From NCBI RefSeq assembly GCF_017352375.1, contig NZ_JAFEVR010000006.1, positions 124,001-188,000 of the forward strand: DNA of 64,000 bases, written 5' to 3'. The translations under genes were made by a program, and so were the position numbers. Below the pieces are notes generated by a model. That model did not search any database. It worked only from the letters and a program-made list of their open reading frames with translations, and was not told the origin of the DNA. Below are positions 16,720 to 25,832 of the stretch, piece after piece (position 1 is the first letter of the stretch; each line of letters opens with the position of its first letter). The stretch comes from Mycolicibacterium sp. S2-37 (lineage in GTDB: Bacteria; Actinomycetota; Actinomycetes; Mycobacteriales; Mycobacteriaceae).

Positions 16720-18714
16720 GTGACGACCCCTTCTCCCACACCACCCTTCGCCGATCTCGACGCCTACCTCGCCCTGCCGAGGGTGTCGGGCCTTGCGCTG
16801 TCGCCTGACGGAGCTCGCGTGGTGACCACGATCAGCGAACTCGACGACACCCGCGCGGAGTTCGTGACCGCGATCTGGGAGCTCGACCCGCAGGGCGTTG
16901 CGCCCGCGCGGCGCCTGACTCGGGGCGCCAAGGGCGAACGCGGCCCGGCCTTCACTGCCGGCGGTGATCTGCTGTTCCTCGCTTCGCGGGCGACCACGGA
17001 TGACGCCACACCGCCGGCCGCGCTGTGGCGGCTGCCTGCCCAGGGCGGCGAAGCGGCCGAGGCCCTCAGCACGCCAGGTGGCGTCGGCGGGGTGCTCGCG
17101 GCGCGCGACGCCGAGCGCGTCGTGGTCAGCTCGGGCATGCTCGCCTCGGCGGCCGACCTCGACGACGACAAGCGACTGCGTGCGCTGCGCAAGGACAACA
17201 AGGTAACGGCGGTGCTGCACACCGGCTATCCGGTGCGCGAGTGGGACCACGATCTGGGGCCGGATCAGCCCCACCTCCTCGACGCCGCGGGCGGCCGCGA
17301 TCTCACCCCGCGGCCCGGCGGCGGACTGCGCAACGCCGGCTTCGATGTCAGCGACGACGGCCGATTCGTGGTCACCTCCTGGCACGACCCGGCACCGGGT
17401 GCGGCGCTGCGGGGACGACTGGTGCGCATCGAGACCGACACCGCAGAGCGGACGACCATCGCCGACGACCCGGACGCGGATCTGGAGAACCCGGCGATCT
17501 CGCCGGACGGCACCACGGTGGCGTTCACCCGCGAGACCGTGTCCACTCCGCTGTCAGCGCCGCGAATCACGCTGTGCTGCCTCACCTTCGGCGAAGACGT
17601 TCGGGAGCTGACCGCCGGCTGGGACCGGTGGCCGACGTCGGTGACCTGGGCTCGGGACGGATCGGCGATCCTGGTCACCGCCGACGAGAACGGGCGCGGA
17701 CCGATCTTCTCCGTCGACCCTGCGACCGGAGACGTCCAGCGGCTCACCGACGACGACTACACCTACACCGACGTCACCACCGCGCCCGGCGGCGCCGTCT
17801 ACGCGCTGCGCAGCAACTACGCCACGCCGCCGCAACCGGTGCGCATCGACACCGACGGCTCGGTCACCGTGCTGCCCACGGTCGAGGCTCCGACGCTGCC
17901 CGGCGCGCTGACAGAACTGCACGCGACCGCCGACGACGGGGTCCCCGTGCGGTCGTGGCTGGCGCTGCCCGACGGGGCGGACTCCGAGCACCCCGCACCG
18001 CTGCTGCTGTGGGTGCACGGCGGGCCGCTGGCGAGCTGGAATGCCTGGCACTGGCGGTGGAACCCGTGGCTGATGGTCGCGCAGGGCTACGCGGTGCTGC
18101 TGCCGGACCCGGCGCTGTCGACCGGCTACGGGCAGGACTTCATCCAACGCGGCTGGGGCGCCTGGGGCGCGGCGCCCTACACCGATCTGATGGCCGCGAC
18201 CGACGCGGCCGTCGCCGATCCGCGGATCGACGGCGGCCGCACCGGGATGATGGGCGGTTCCTTCGGCGGCTACATGGCCAACTGGATCGCCGGGCACACC
18301 GACCGGTTCGGCGCCATCATCACCCACGCCGGGCTGTGGGCGCTCGACCAGTTCGGCCCCACCACCGACGGCGCCTACTGGTGGGCACGGGAGATGACGC
18401 CCGATATGGCCGAACGCAATTCGCCGCACCTGTCCGTAGCGCACATCGCGACCCCCATGCTGGTCATCCACGGCGACAAGGACTACCGCGTGCCGATCGG
18501 TGAAGCGCTGCGGCTTTGGTACGAACTGCTCACCAAGTCGCGTCTGCCCGCCGACGACTCGGGCGCCGGGCCGCACCGCTTCCTCTACTTCCCGTCGGAG
18601 AACCACTGGGTGCTCGCACCGCAGCACGCCAAGATCTGGTACCAGGTGGTGCTCGCATTCCTCGGGGAGCACCTGCTCGGCCGTCCGCCCGAGCTGCCCG
18701 AACTGCTCGGGTAG
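16720..18714 (+). CDS. S9-family prolyl oligopeptidase / acylaminoacyl peptidase
   Basis: 664 aa from a GTG. The first ~400 residues form a beta-propeller with repeats such as L-A-L-S-P-D-G and P-A-I-S-P-D-G. The C-terminal alpha/beta-hydrolase has the nucleophile motif G-G-S-F-G-G-Y, the Asp in H-G-D-K-D-Y-R-V-P and the His in S-E-N-H-W-V, a full Ser-Asp-His triad. No signal peptide is visible, so it is probably cytoplasmic. It would release acylated or dipeptide units from short peptides. Confidence 0.92.
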   Translation: MTTPSPTPPFADLDAYLALPRVSGLALSPDGARVVTTISELDDTRAEFVTAIWELDPQGVAPARRLTRGAKGERGPAFTAGGDLLFLASRATTDDATPPAALWRLPAQGGEAAEALSTPGGVGGVLAARDAERVVVSSGMLASAADLDDDKRLRALRKDNKVTAVLHTGYPVREWDHDLGPDQPHLLDAAGGRDLTPRPGGGLRNAGFDVSDDGRFVVTSWHDPAPGAALRGRLVRIETDTAERTTIADDPDADLENPAISPDGTTVAFTRETVSTPLSAPRITLCCLTFGEDVRELTAGWDRWPTSVTWARDGSAILVTADENGRGPIFSVDPATGDVQRLTDDDYTYTDVTTAPGGAVYALRSNYATPPQPVRIDTDGSVTVLPTVEAPTLPGALTELHATADDGVPVRSWLALPDGADSEHPAPLLLWVHGGPLASWNAWHWRWNPWLMVAQGYAVLLPDPALSTGYGQDFIQRGWGAWGAAPYTDLMAATDAAVADPRIDGGRTGMMGGSFGGYMANWIAGHTDRFGAIITHAGLWALDQFGPTTDGAYWWAREMTPDMAERNSPHLSVAHIATPMLVIHGDKDYRVPIGEALRLWYELLTKSRLPADDSGAGPHRFLYFPSENHWVLAPQHAKIWYQVVLAFLGEHLLGRPPELPELLG

Positions 18715-18724
18715 CGTCGAAGCC

Positions 18725-19984
18725 ATGACCCAGGCATCGCAGCGTGAGTTCGACATCGTGGTCTATGGAGCGACCGGTTTCGCCGGCAAGCTCACCGCCG
18801 AATACCTGGCCAGACGGGGTGATGACGCCCGCATCGCCCTGGCCGGCCGGTCGCAGGACAAGCTGCTCAAAGTGCGTGACTCGCTGGGGGAGAAGGCCGC
18901 TGACTGGCCGTTGGTCAGCGCGGACGCCTCCCAGCCGGCAACGCTCAACGCGATGGCGGCCCGGACGCAGGTGGTCATCACCACCGTCGGGCCCTACACC
19001 AGGTACGGCATGCCGATGGTGGCCGCCTGTGCCGCGGCCGGCACCGACTACGCGGATCTGACCGGCGAGACGATGTTCATCCGCGACAGCATCGACCTGC
19101 ACCACAAGCAGGCCATCGACACCGGTGCGCGCATCGTGCACTCCTGCGGATTCGACTCCGTCCCTTCAGATCTCACGGTCTACGCGCTGCATCGCCTGGC
19201 CACCGACGACGGTGAGGGGCAGCTCGGCGACACCAGCCTGGTGGTCCGTTCGTTCGCCGGCGGCGTCTCCGGTGGCACGCTGGCCTCCATGCTCGAGGTG
19301 CTCAACACCGCCTCGACCGATGCCGATGCGCGCAGACAGATGAACGACCCCTACACGTTGAGCCCGGACCGTGATGCCGAGCCGGACCTCGGCGCACAGC
19401 CCGACGTCCGGTGGCGGCGCGGTTCGGAGATCGCCCCGGAGCTGGCGGGCTACTGGACCGGAGCCTTCGTGATGGCCGGGGCCAACACGCGAATCGTGCG
19501 GCGCAGCAACGCTTTGCTGGACTACGCCTATGGTCGCCGCTTCGAGTACGCGGAGCTGATGAGCGTCGGAAAGTCACCCGTGGCACCGTTCGCGGCGGCC
19601 GTGACGACCGCCGGTAACGCCGCCGTGATGGGGCTGGGATCGCGATACTTCGACCGGCTGCCGCGTCCACTGCTCGAACGCGTCCTGCCCAAACCCGGCA
19701 CCGGGCCCAGCGAGCAGGCCCGCGAGAAGGGTCACTACACCGTCGAGACCTACACCACCACGACCACCGGAGCGCGGTACCTGGCCCGGATGTCCCAGCG
19801 CGGCGACCCCGGCTACAAAGCCACCGCGGTGCTGCTGGGGGAGTGTGGGCTGGCGCTGGCGCTGGATCGCGACAAGCTCAGCGAGCTGCGGGGTGTGCTC
19901 ACCCCGGCTGCGGCGATGGGCGATGCACTGCTGGGACGCTTCCCCGGTGCCGAGGTGACGCTGGAGACGTCGCGGCTGGCCTGA
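18725..19984 (+). CDS. Saccharopine dehydrogenase-like / trans-acting enoyl reductase family protein
   Basis: 419 aa. A Rossmann motif V-Y-G-A-T-G-F-A-G-K lies at residues 12-21, followed by A-G-R-S-Q-D-K-L and T-T-V-G-P-Y. These match the mycobacterial trans-acting enoyl reductase group, whose best-known member Rv2953 reduces double bonds during phthiocerol/phenolphthiocerol lipid synthesis. The position before valS matches Rv2449c, whose substrate is not known. A hydrophobic stretch near residues 295-310 (A-A-V-T-T-A-G-N-A-A-V-M) may be membrane-associated. It follows the peptidase by 10 bp. Confidence 0.82.
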   Translation: MTQASQREFDIVVYGATGFAGKLTAEYLARRGDDARIALAGRSQDKLLKVRDSLGEKAADWPLVSADASQPATLNAMAARTQVVITTVGPYTRYGMPMVAACAAAGTDYADLTGETMFIRDSIDLHHKQAIDTGARIVHSCGFDSVPSDLTVYALHRLATDDGEGQLGDTSLVVRSFAGGVSGGTLASMLEVLNTASTDADARRQMNDPYTLSPDRDAEPDLGAQPDVRWRRGSEIAPELAGYWTGAFVMAGANTRIVRRSNALLDYAYGRRFEYAELMSVGKSPVAPFAAAVTTAGNAAVMGLGSRYFDRLPRPLLERVLPKPGTGPSEQAREKGHYTVETYTTTTTGARYLARMSQRGDPGYKATAVLLGECGLALALDRDKLSELRGVLTPAAAMGDALLGRFPGAEVTLETSRLA

Positions 19985-19989
19985 CCGCG

Positions 19990-20547
19990 GTGGCACAGTG
20001 GTGGCGCACGCCGCCGGGGTCGCTGCTCACCGGGCTCGCCGTCCTGGTGGCCGTGCTGCTGGCGTACTCAGCCAGCACTCTGGGCGGCGCATTCGGCACA
20101 GGTCTACTGGCCCTGCTGGCCGCCCTCGTGGTGGCGGCCGCCTGGCTGGTGCGCACCATCACGTGCGCGGCGCTCACACGCCGGTTCTTCGTGCGGATGC
20201 TCGCGGTGCCGCTGGTGTTCGCCCTCACGGTCGGCCTGCTCGCCTTCGACGTGCCGGTGCGGGTCCGGTTCGCCCTGGCCCGGCCGGCATTCGAGCAGGC
20301 GGTGGCGGCGATCCAGGCCGGTGCTCCACCCGAGGACTTCCGCCGCCGCCACGGCACCTACCCGGTGGATCAGGTCGTCCGTCGCGGCCGCAACATCTAC
20401 TTCAGCGTGGCCGGTGCGGGCTTCCTCGGCGGCGCCGGCTTCGCCTATCTGCCCGCGGGCCCACCCGATCCGCCCGACCGCTTCGGCGAGAGCCACACCG
20501 TGACGCCGATGGATGCGCCGTGGTACCGCTTCAGTTACTCCTTGTGA
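19990..20547 (+). CDS. Membrane protein of unknown function
   Basis: 185 aa from the GTG at 19990, five bases after the previous stop. Three hydrophobic segments (about 13-33, 35-55 and 67-87) are followed by a soluble C-terminal domain with R-H-G-T-Y-P-V and F-L-G-G-A-G-F-A-Y-L-P. No catalytic motif is visible. Likely anchored with the C-terminal domain outside. It is translationally close to the enoyl-reductase-like gene and could be its partner; this is only positional. Confidence 0.7.
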   Translation: MAQWWRTPPGSLLTGLAVLVAVLLAYSASTLGGAFGTGLLALLAALVVAAAWLVRTITCAALTRRFFVRMLAVPLVFALTVGLLAFDVPVRVRFALARPAFEQAVAAIQAGAPPEDFRRRHGTYPVDQVVRRGRNIYFSVAGAGFLGGAGFAYLPAGPPDPPDRFGESHTVTPMDAPWYRFSYSL

Positions 20548-20600
20548 GAAAATCCCCGGTGACGCGCCATACCCCCGCGGTCGACCGCCACGCCGCTCCC

Positions 20601-20606
20601 TAGAAT
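20601..20606 (+). promoter_or_regulatory. -10 box of leaderless valS
   Basis: TAGAAT ends six bases before the valS GTG at 20613, so transcription would start at the first base of the start codon. No Shine-Dalgarno is present, which supports leaderless translation. No good -35 is visible. Confidence 0.6.
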
Positions 20607-20612
20607 TGACCG

Positions 20613-23285
20613 GTGACCGCCAGCATCCGTCCCTCCGCCGACAACGAGGCGACCGCACTGCCCAAGTCGTGGGACCCGGGCGCGGTCGAGGCCGACATCT
20701 ATCAGGCCTGGGTCGACGCCGGCTATTTCACCGCCGACCCCACCAGTGCCAAACCGGGCTATTCGATCGTGCTGCCGCCGCCGAACGTCACCGGCAGTCT
20801 GCACATGGGTCACGCGCTGGATCACACGCTGATGGACGCGCTGACCCGGCGCAAACGGATGCAGGGGTTCGAGGTGCTCTGGCTGCCGGGCATGGACCAC
20901 GCCGGCATCGCGACCCAGACGGTGGTGGAGAAGCAGCTCGCCGTCGACGGCAAGACCAAAGAGGATTTCGGTCGTGAACTGTTCATCGACAAGGTGTGGG
21001 ACTGGAAGCGGGAGTCCGGCGGCACCATCGGCGCGCAGATGCGCCGGCTCGGCGACGGTGTCGACTGGACTCGGGACCGCTTCACGATGGACGACGGCCT
21101 GTCCCGCGCCGTGCGCACCATCTTCAAGAGGCTCTTCGACGCCGGCCTGATCTACCAGGCCGAGCGCCTGGTGAACTGGTCACCGGTACTGGAGACCGCC
21201 ATCAGCGATCTCGAGGTCAAATACGCCGACGTCGAAGGGGAACTGGTCTCCTTTCGCTACGGCTCCCTGTCCGACGACGAACCGCACATCGTGGTCGCCA
21301 CCACCCGGGTGGAGACGATGCTCGGCGACACCGCGATCGCGGTGCACCCCGACGACGAGCGCTATCGCCACCTGGTCGGTACATCGTTGCCGCACCCGTT
21401 CCTGGACACCCCGGTCGTCATCGTGGCCGACCCCCATGTCGACCCCGAATTCGGTACGGGGGCAGTCAAAGTCACGCCCGCCCACGATCCCAACGACTTC
21501 GAGATCGGGATGCGTCACGGGCTGCCGATGCCCTCGATCATGGACACGAAGGGCCGGATCGCCGACACCGGCACCCGCTTCGACGGGATGGACCGCTTCG
21601 AAGCACGGGTGAAAGTGCGCGAGGCGCTCGACGAGCAGGGCCGCATCGTGGCCGAGAAGCGGCCCTACCTGCACAGCGTCGGTCATTCCGAGCGCAGCGG
21701 CGAACCGATCGAACCCCGGCTCTCGCTGCAGTGGTGGGTCAGCGTCGAATCGCTGGCCAAGGCCTCCGGCGACGCCGTGCGCAACGGCGACACCGTGATC
21801 CACCCCAGCAGCCTGGAACCGCGTTGGTTCGCGTGGGTGGACAACATGCACGACTGGTGCATCTCCCGTCAGCTCTGGTGGGGTCACCGGATCCCCATCT
21901 GGCACGGCCCCGACGGCGAGACCGTCTGCGTCGGCCCGGACGAGACGCCCCCGGAGGGCTGGGAGCAGGACCCCGACGTCCTCGACACCTGGTTCTCCTC
22001 GGCGCTGTGGCCGTTCTCGACGATGGGCTGGCCGGAGCGCACACCGGAACTCGAGAAGTTCTATCCCACCACCGTTCTGGTCACCGGATACGACATCCTG
22101 TTCTTCTGGGTCGCCCGCATGATGATGTTCGGCACGTTCGTGGGCGACGATGCGGCCATCACCTCGGATGGACAGCGCTCCGCGCAGGTGCCGTTCCAGA
22201 ACGTGTTCCTGCACGGGCTGATTCGTGACGAGCACGGCCGAAAGATGAGCAAGTCGCGCGGTAACGGCATCGATCCGCTGGACTGGGTGGAGAAGTTCGG
22301 CGCGGATGCCCTGCGCTTCACGCTGGCCCGCGGCGCGAGCCCCGGCGGTGACCTGGCGATCGGCGAGGATCACGCCAGAGCCTCACGCAATTTCGCGACC
22401 AAACTGTTCAACGCGACCCGGTTCGCGCTGATGAACGGTGCCAGCCCGGCGCCGCTGCCGGAGCTCGCCGCGCTGACCGATGCCGACCGGTGGATCCTGG
22501 GCCGCCTCGAAGAGGTGCGCGCCGAGGTGGACGCCGCGTTCGACGGCTACGAGTTCAGCCGGGCGTGCGAGGCGCTGTACCACTTCGCGTGGGACGAATT
22601 CTGTGACTGGTACGTCGAGTTGGCCAAAGTCCAGATAAGCGAGGGGCTTTCGCACACCACAGCGGTGCTCGCGGCGGTGCTCGACACGCTGCTCAAGCTC
22701 CTGCATCCGGTGATGCCGTTCGTCACCGAGGTGTTGTGGAAGACCCTGACCGGCGGAGAGTCGGTGGTGATCGCCGATTGGCCCGAGCCGTCGGGCTTCG
22801 CCGCGGACGCCGTTGCCACCCAACGCATCGAGGACAGCCAGAAGCTGATCACCGAGATCCGCCGGTTCCGCAGCGATCAGGGTCTGGCCGACCGCCAGCG
22901 CGTTCCGGCCCGGCTGTCGGCCATCTCGGCCGCGGCCCTCGACGAGCACGTGCCGGCGATCCGTGCCCTCGCCTGGCTGACCGAGGCAGGCGACGGCTTC
23001 ACCCCGTCGGCGTCGGTGGAGGTGCGGCTGTCGAGCGCCACCGTGGCCGTCGAGGTCGACACCTCGGGGACCGTGGACGTCGCGGCCGAACGCCGCCGGC
23101 TCGAGAAGGATCTGGCGGCCGCGCAGAAGGAGCTGGCCGGAACCACGGCCAAGCTCGGCAACGAGGCCTTCCTGGCCAAGGCGCCCGCCGACGTCGTCGA
23201 CAAGATCCGCGGCCGCCAGCAGGTGGCGCGCGAGGAGGTCGAGCGGATCACCGCGCGATTGTCCGCCCTCCCGGCGCAGCGATGA
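20613..23285 (+). CDS. valS: Valyl-tRNA synthetase
   Basis: 890 aa. The class I signatures are [13 protein letters not shown] (HIGH variant at residues 64-67) and K-M-S-K-S at residues 544-548. The inserted editing domain carries V-A-T-T-R-V-E-T near residue 228. The C-terminus from about 825 is a coiled coil rich in Glu, Lys and Ala that contacts the tRNA. It charges tRNA-Val in the cytoplasm. It starts the operon valS-folC-DUF4233, whose genes overlap by four bases each. Confidence 0.97.
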   Translation: MTASIRPSADNEATALPKSWDPGAVEADIYQAWVDAGYFTADPTSAKPGYSIVLPPPNVTGSLHMGHALDHTLMDALTRRKRMQGFEVLWLPGMDHAGIATQTVVEKQLAVDGKTKEDFGRELFIDKVWDWKRESGGTIGAQMRRLGDGVDWTRDRFTMDDGLSRAVRTIFKRLFDAGLIYQAERLVNWSPVLETAISDLEVKYADVEGELVSFRYGSLSDDEPHIVVATTRVETMLGDTAIAVHPDDERYRHLVGTSLPHPFLDTPVVIVADPHVDPEFGTGAVKVTPAHDPNDFEIGMRHGLPMPSIMDTKGRIADTGTRFDGMDRFEARVKVREALDEQGRIVAEKRPYLHSVGHSERSGEPIEPRLSLQWWVSVESLAKASGDAVRNGDTVIHPSSLEPRWFAWVDNMHDWCISRQLWWGHRIPIWHGPDGETVCVGPDETPPEGWEQDPDVLDTWFSSALWPFSTMGWPERTPELEKFYPTTVLVTGYDILFFWVARMMMFGTFVGDDAAITSDGQRSAQVPFQNVFLHGLIRDEHGRKMSKSRGNGIDPLDWVEKFGADALRFTLARGASPGGDLAIGEDHARASRNFATKLFNATRFALMNGASPAPLPELAALTDADRWILGRLEEVRAEVDAAFDGYEFSRACEALYHFAWDEFCDWYVELAKVQISEGLSHTTAVLAAVLDTLLKLLHPVMPFVTEVLWKTLTGGESVVIADWPEPSGFAADAVATQRIEDSQKLITEIRRFRSDQGLADRQRVPARLSAISAAALDEHVPAIRALAWLTEAGDGFTPSASVEVRLSSATVAVEVDTSGTVDVAAERRRLEKDLAAAQKELAGTTAKLGNEAFLAKAPADVVDKIRGRQQVAREEVERITARLSALPAQR

Positions 23286-24691
23286 GCGACCCGGCCCCCA
23301 CCCCGGACGAGATCGCGGCGCTGCTGCAGGTCGAGCACCTGCTGGACCAGCGCTGGCCCGAGACCAAGATCGAGCCCAGCACGGCGCGGATCACCGCGCT
23401 GATGGAGATCCTCGGCTCCCCGCAGCGGGGGTATCCGTCGATCCACATCGCGGGCACGAACGGCAAGACCTCGGTGGCCCGGATCATCGACGCGCTGCTG
23501 ACCGCGCTGCACCGCCGCACCGGTCGCACCACCAGCCCGCATCTGCAGTCGGCGGTCGAGCGCATCTCCATCGACGGCGCGCCGATCAGCCCGGCCCGCT
23601 ACGTCGCCACCTACTCCGAGATCGAACCGTTCGTACAACTCGTCGACGCCCAGTCCGAGGCCGCCGGTGGACCCGCCATGAGCAAGTTCGAGGTGGTGAC
23701 CGCGATGGCGTTCGCGGCGTTCGCCGAGGCGCCGATCGACGTGGCCGTCGTCGAGACCGGGATGGGCGGCCGGTGGGACGCCACGAACATCGTCAACGCG
23801 CCGGTCGCGGTGATCACCCCGATCGGTCTCGATCACTCGGACTATCTGGGCGAGACCATCGCCGAGATCGCGGGGGAGAAGGCGGGCATCATCACCCGCC
23901 AGCCCGACGATCTGGTCCCCACCGACACGGTGGCCGTGATCGCCCGCCAGCCACCCGAGGCGATGGAGGTACTGCTGGCCGAGGCGGTGCGCGCCGACGC
24001 CGCGGTGGCCCGCGAGGACTCCGAGTTCGCGGTGCTGTCCCGGCAGGTCGCGATCGGCGGCCAGCTGCTCGAACTGCAGGGCCTGGGCGGCGTCTATCCC
24101 GAGATCTTCCTTCCGCTGCACGGTGAACACCAGGCTCACAACGCGGTGCTGGCCCTGGCTGCGGTCGAGGCGTTCTTCGGCGCGGGCGCGAACCGTCAGC
24201 TCGACGTGGACGCCGTACGGGCCGGATTCGCCGCCGTCACCAGCCCGGGCCGGCTCGAACGGATGCGCAATGCACCGACGGTGTTCATCGACGCCGCGCA
24301 CAACCCGGCGGGTGCCGCGGCACTGGCCGACGCGCTGCAGTCCGAATTCGACTTCCGGTATCTGGTCGGCGTCGTGTCGGTGATGGCAGGCAAGGACGTC
24401 GACGGCATCCTGGCCGCGCTCGAGCCGGTGTTCGACCAGATCGTGGTCACCCACAACGGGTCGCCGCGAGCGCTGGACACCGAGGTGCTCGCGATGCGCG
24501 CCGAGGAGCGGTTCGGTCCGGAGCGGGTGCTCGTCGGCGCGACGCTGCCCGATGCGATCGAGAGTGCCACCGCGCTGGTCGAGGAGTCCGGCGAGGAGAC
24601 CTACGGCCTGTCGGGTGCGGGGATCGTCATCACCGGGTCCGTTGTCACCGCGGGCGCGGCCCGCACCCTGTTCGGACGGGACCCACAATGA
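23282..24691 (+). CDS. folC: Folylpolyglutamate / dihydrofolate synthase
   Basis: 469 aa. The ATP loop [10 protein letters not shown] lies near residue 57, with S-P-H-L and the Mur-ligase-type [12 protein letters not shown] further on; a carbamylatable-lysine region is seen in S-K-F-E. It adds glutamates to dihydropteroate and folates. The ATG overlaps the valS stop. Same order as Rv2448c-Rv2447c. Confidence 0.95.
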   Translation: MSDPAPTPDEIAALLQVEHLLDQRWPETKIEPSTARITALMEILGSPQRGYPSIHIAGTNGKTSVARIIDALLTALHRRTGRTTSPHLQSAVERISIDGAPISPARYVATYSEIEPFVQLVDAQSEAAGGPAMSKFEVVTAMAFAAFAEAPIDVAVVETGMGGRWDATNIVNAPVAVITPIGLDHSDYLGETIAEIAGEKAGIITRQPDDLVPTDTVAVIARQPPEAMEVLLAEAVRADAAVAREDSEFAVLSRQVAIGGQLLELQGLGGVYPEIFLPLHGEHQAHNAVLALAAVEAFFGAGANRQLDVDAVRAGFAAVTSPGRLERMRNAPTVFIDAAHNPAGAAALADALQSEFDFRYLVGVVSVMAGKDVDGILAALEPVFDQIVVTHNGSPRALDTEVLAMRAEERFGPERVLVGATLPDAIESATALVEESGEETYGLSGAGIVITGSVVTAGAARTLFGRDPQ

Positions 24692-25098
24692 GCGACGATC
24701 CGAAGGGCGCCCACCCGACTCCCCGGGCGCCCGACCCGTGGCGCAGCTTCCGCGGCGTGATGGCCGGCGCGCTGATCCTCGAGGCGATCGTCGTCCTGCT
24801 GGCGCTGCCGGTGGTGTCCCTGTCGCACGGCGGCCTCACCGCGCTCAGCGGTGGCTTCCTCATCTCCGTGGCCGTGGTGCTCGTCCTGCTCTGCGGGGTG
24901 CAGGGCCGCCCCTGGGCGTTGTGGGCCGATCTCGGCATGCAGGTCGTGCTGATCCTGGGCTTCCTCGTCCACGCGGCCATCGGCTTCGTGGGCGTGGTGT
25001 TCGCTGCGGTGTGGGGGTTGATCGCCTACCTGCGCGCGGAGGTCCGGCGGCGGGAAGCCCGGGGCCTGCTGCCTGGACAACAGGAAGGTCCGGAGTGA
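24688..25098 (+). CDS. DUF4233 membrane protein
   Basis: 136 aa with four hydrophobic segments (about 24-43, 48-70, 75-92 and 95-115) and a charged C-terminus. It overlaps folC by four bases and precedes ndk, as in other Actinobacteria (Rv2446c). The function of DUF4233 is not known; conserved linkage to folC suggests a housekeeping membrane role. Confidence 0.88.
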   Translation: MSDDPKGAHPTPRAPDPWRSFRGVMAGALILEAIVVLLALPVVSLSHGGLTALSGGFLISVAVVLVLLCGVQGRPWALWADLGMQVVLILGFLVHAAIGFVGVVFAAVWGLIAYLRAEVRRREARGLLPGQQEGPE

Positions 25099-25116
25099 CC
25101 GGGCCCTGTCCTCCAG

Positions 25117-25122
25117 TACTCT
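25117..25122 (+). promoter_or_regulatory. -10 box of leaderless ndk
   Basis: TACTCT lies seven bases before the ndk GTG at 25130 and fits the TANNNT consensus. The spacing puts the transcript start at the GTG, and no ribosome site is present. ndk may also be read from the valS-folC transcript. Confidence 0.55.
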
Positions 25123-25129
25123 GTGCGCC

Positions 25130-25540
25130 GTGACTGAGCGGACCCTGGTGTTGATCAAGCCCGACGGCGTGCAGCGGCGCCTCGTCGGGGAAATCCTGAG
25201 CCGGATCGAGGGCAAGGGGCTGACCATCGCGGCCCTCGAACTCAAGACCGTCAGCGACGACCTGGCCCGCCAGCACTACGCCGAACACGACGGCAAGCCC
25301 TTCTTCCCGTCACTGCTGGAATTCATCACCTCCGGACCCGTGGTGGCCGCGATCGTCGAGGGTCCGCGTGCGGTGGCCGCCTTCCGGCAGATCGCCGGCG
25401 GCACCGATCCGGTCGAAAAGGCCACCCCCGGCACCATCCGCGGTGACCTGGCCCTCGTCACCCAGGACAACCTCGTGCACGGGTCGGATTCGCCCGAGTC
25501 CGCAGTGCGCGAGATCGAGCTCTGGTTCCCCGGCCGCTGA
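25130..25540 (+). CDS. ndk: Nucleoside diphosphate kinase
   Basis: 136 aa from a GTG, normal family length. It begins [13 protein letters not shown] and holds the active site N-L-V-H-G-S-D-S, whose His is phosphorylated during transfer of phosphate from ATP to nucleoside diphosphates. Cytoplasmic. Position equals Rv2445c. Confidence 0.97.
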   Translation: MTERTLVLIKPDGVQRRLVGEILSRIEGKGLTIAALELKTVSDDLARQHYAEHDGKPFFPSLLEFITSGPVVAAIVEGPRAVAAFRQIAGGTDPVEKATPGTIRGDLALVTQDNLVHGSDSPESAVREIELWFPGR

Positions 25541-25546
25541 CCGGTT

Positions 25547-25573
25547 CGCGGCGCCTGGTCGGCCGGCGCCGCG
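25547..25573 (+). terminator. Hairpin after ndk
   Basis: A perfect 9-bp stem, CGCGGCGCC / GGCGCCGCG, with a 9-base loop begins seven bases after the ndk stop. No U-run. It precedes a likely -10 (GATACT, 25582-25587) for rne, so it probably ends the ndk message. Confidence 0.65.
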
Positions 25574-25628
25574 CGATGTGGGATACTGGGTGCGGGTTGC
25601 CGTGCTCCAACAGGAGTGCGTCGCCCGA

Positions 25629-25715
25629 ATGAAGACTTCGACGAGCGCGACCACCGCCTGCGGTGTGGCGCAGACCGTCCAGCCATCATTCAGCCAGGCA
25701 CCGTGTGGGTCCTGA
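25629..25715 (+). CDS. Possible 28-codon upstream ORF in the rne leader
   Basis: An ATG at 25629 opens a short frame (M-K-T-S-T-S-A-T-T-A-C-G) that closes 117 bp before rne. It has no Shine-Dalgarno. It lies inside the probable ~240-nt leader of rne. It could be a regulatory leader peptide or chance. Confidence 0.25.
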   Translation: MKTSTSATTACGVAQTVQPSFSQAPCGS

Positions 25716-25793
25716 CCTGGGGCCGCTCGGAGCGAGACCACAACAGGTCCGGGGAAAGCCATCCCGGGCACAACAACGAAGCCCTCGCGTGGC

Positions 25794-25810
25794 CGCGTCG
25801 ATACGACGCG
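25794..25810 (+). promoter_or_regulatory. Hairpin before the rne ribosome site
   Basis: A perfect 7-bp stem, CGCGTCG-ATA-CGACGCG, lies within a wider AGCCC / GGGCT pairing (about 25780-25820) that ends against the TTGAGGAGAA ribosome site of rne. RNase E genes in other bacteria are autoregulated through leader structures, so this is a candidate for feedback control. Confidence 0.5.
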
Positions 25811-25832
25811 CCCGGGGGCTTGAGGAGAATAC

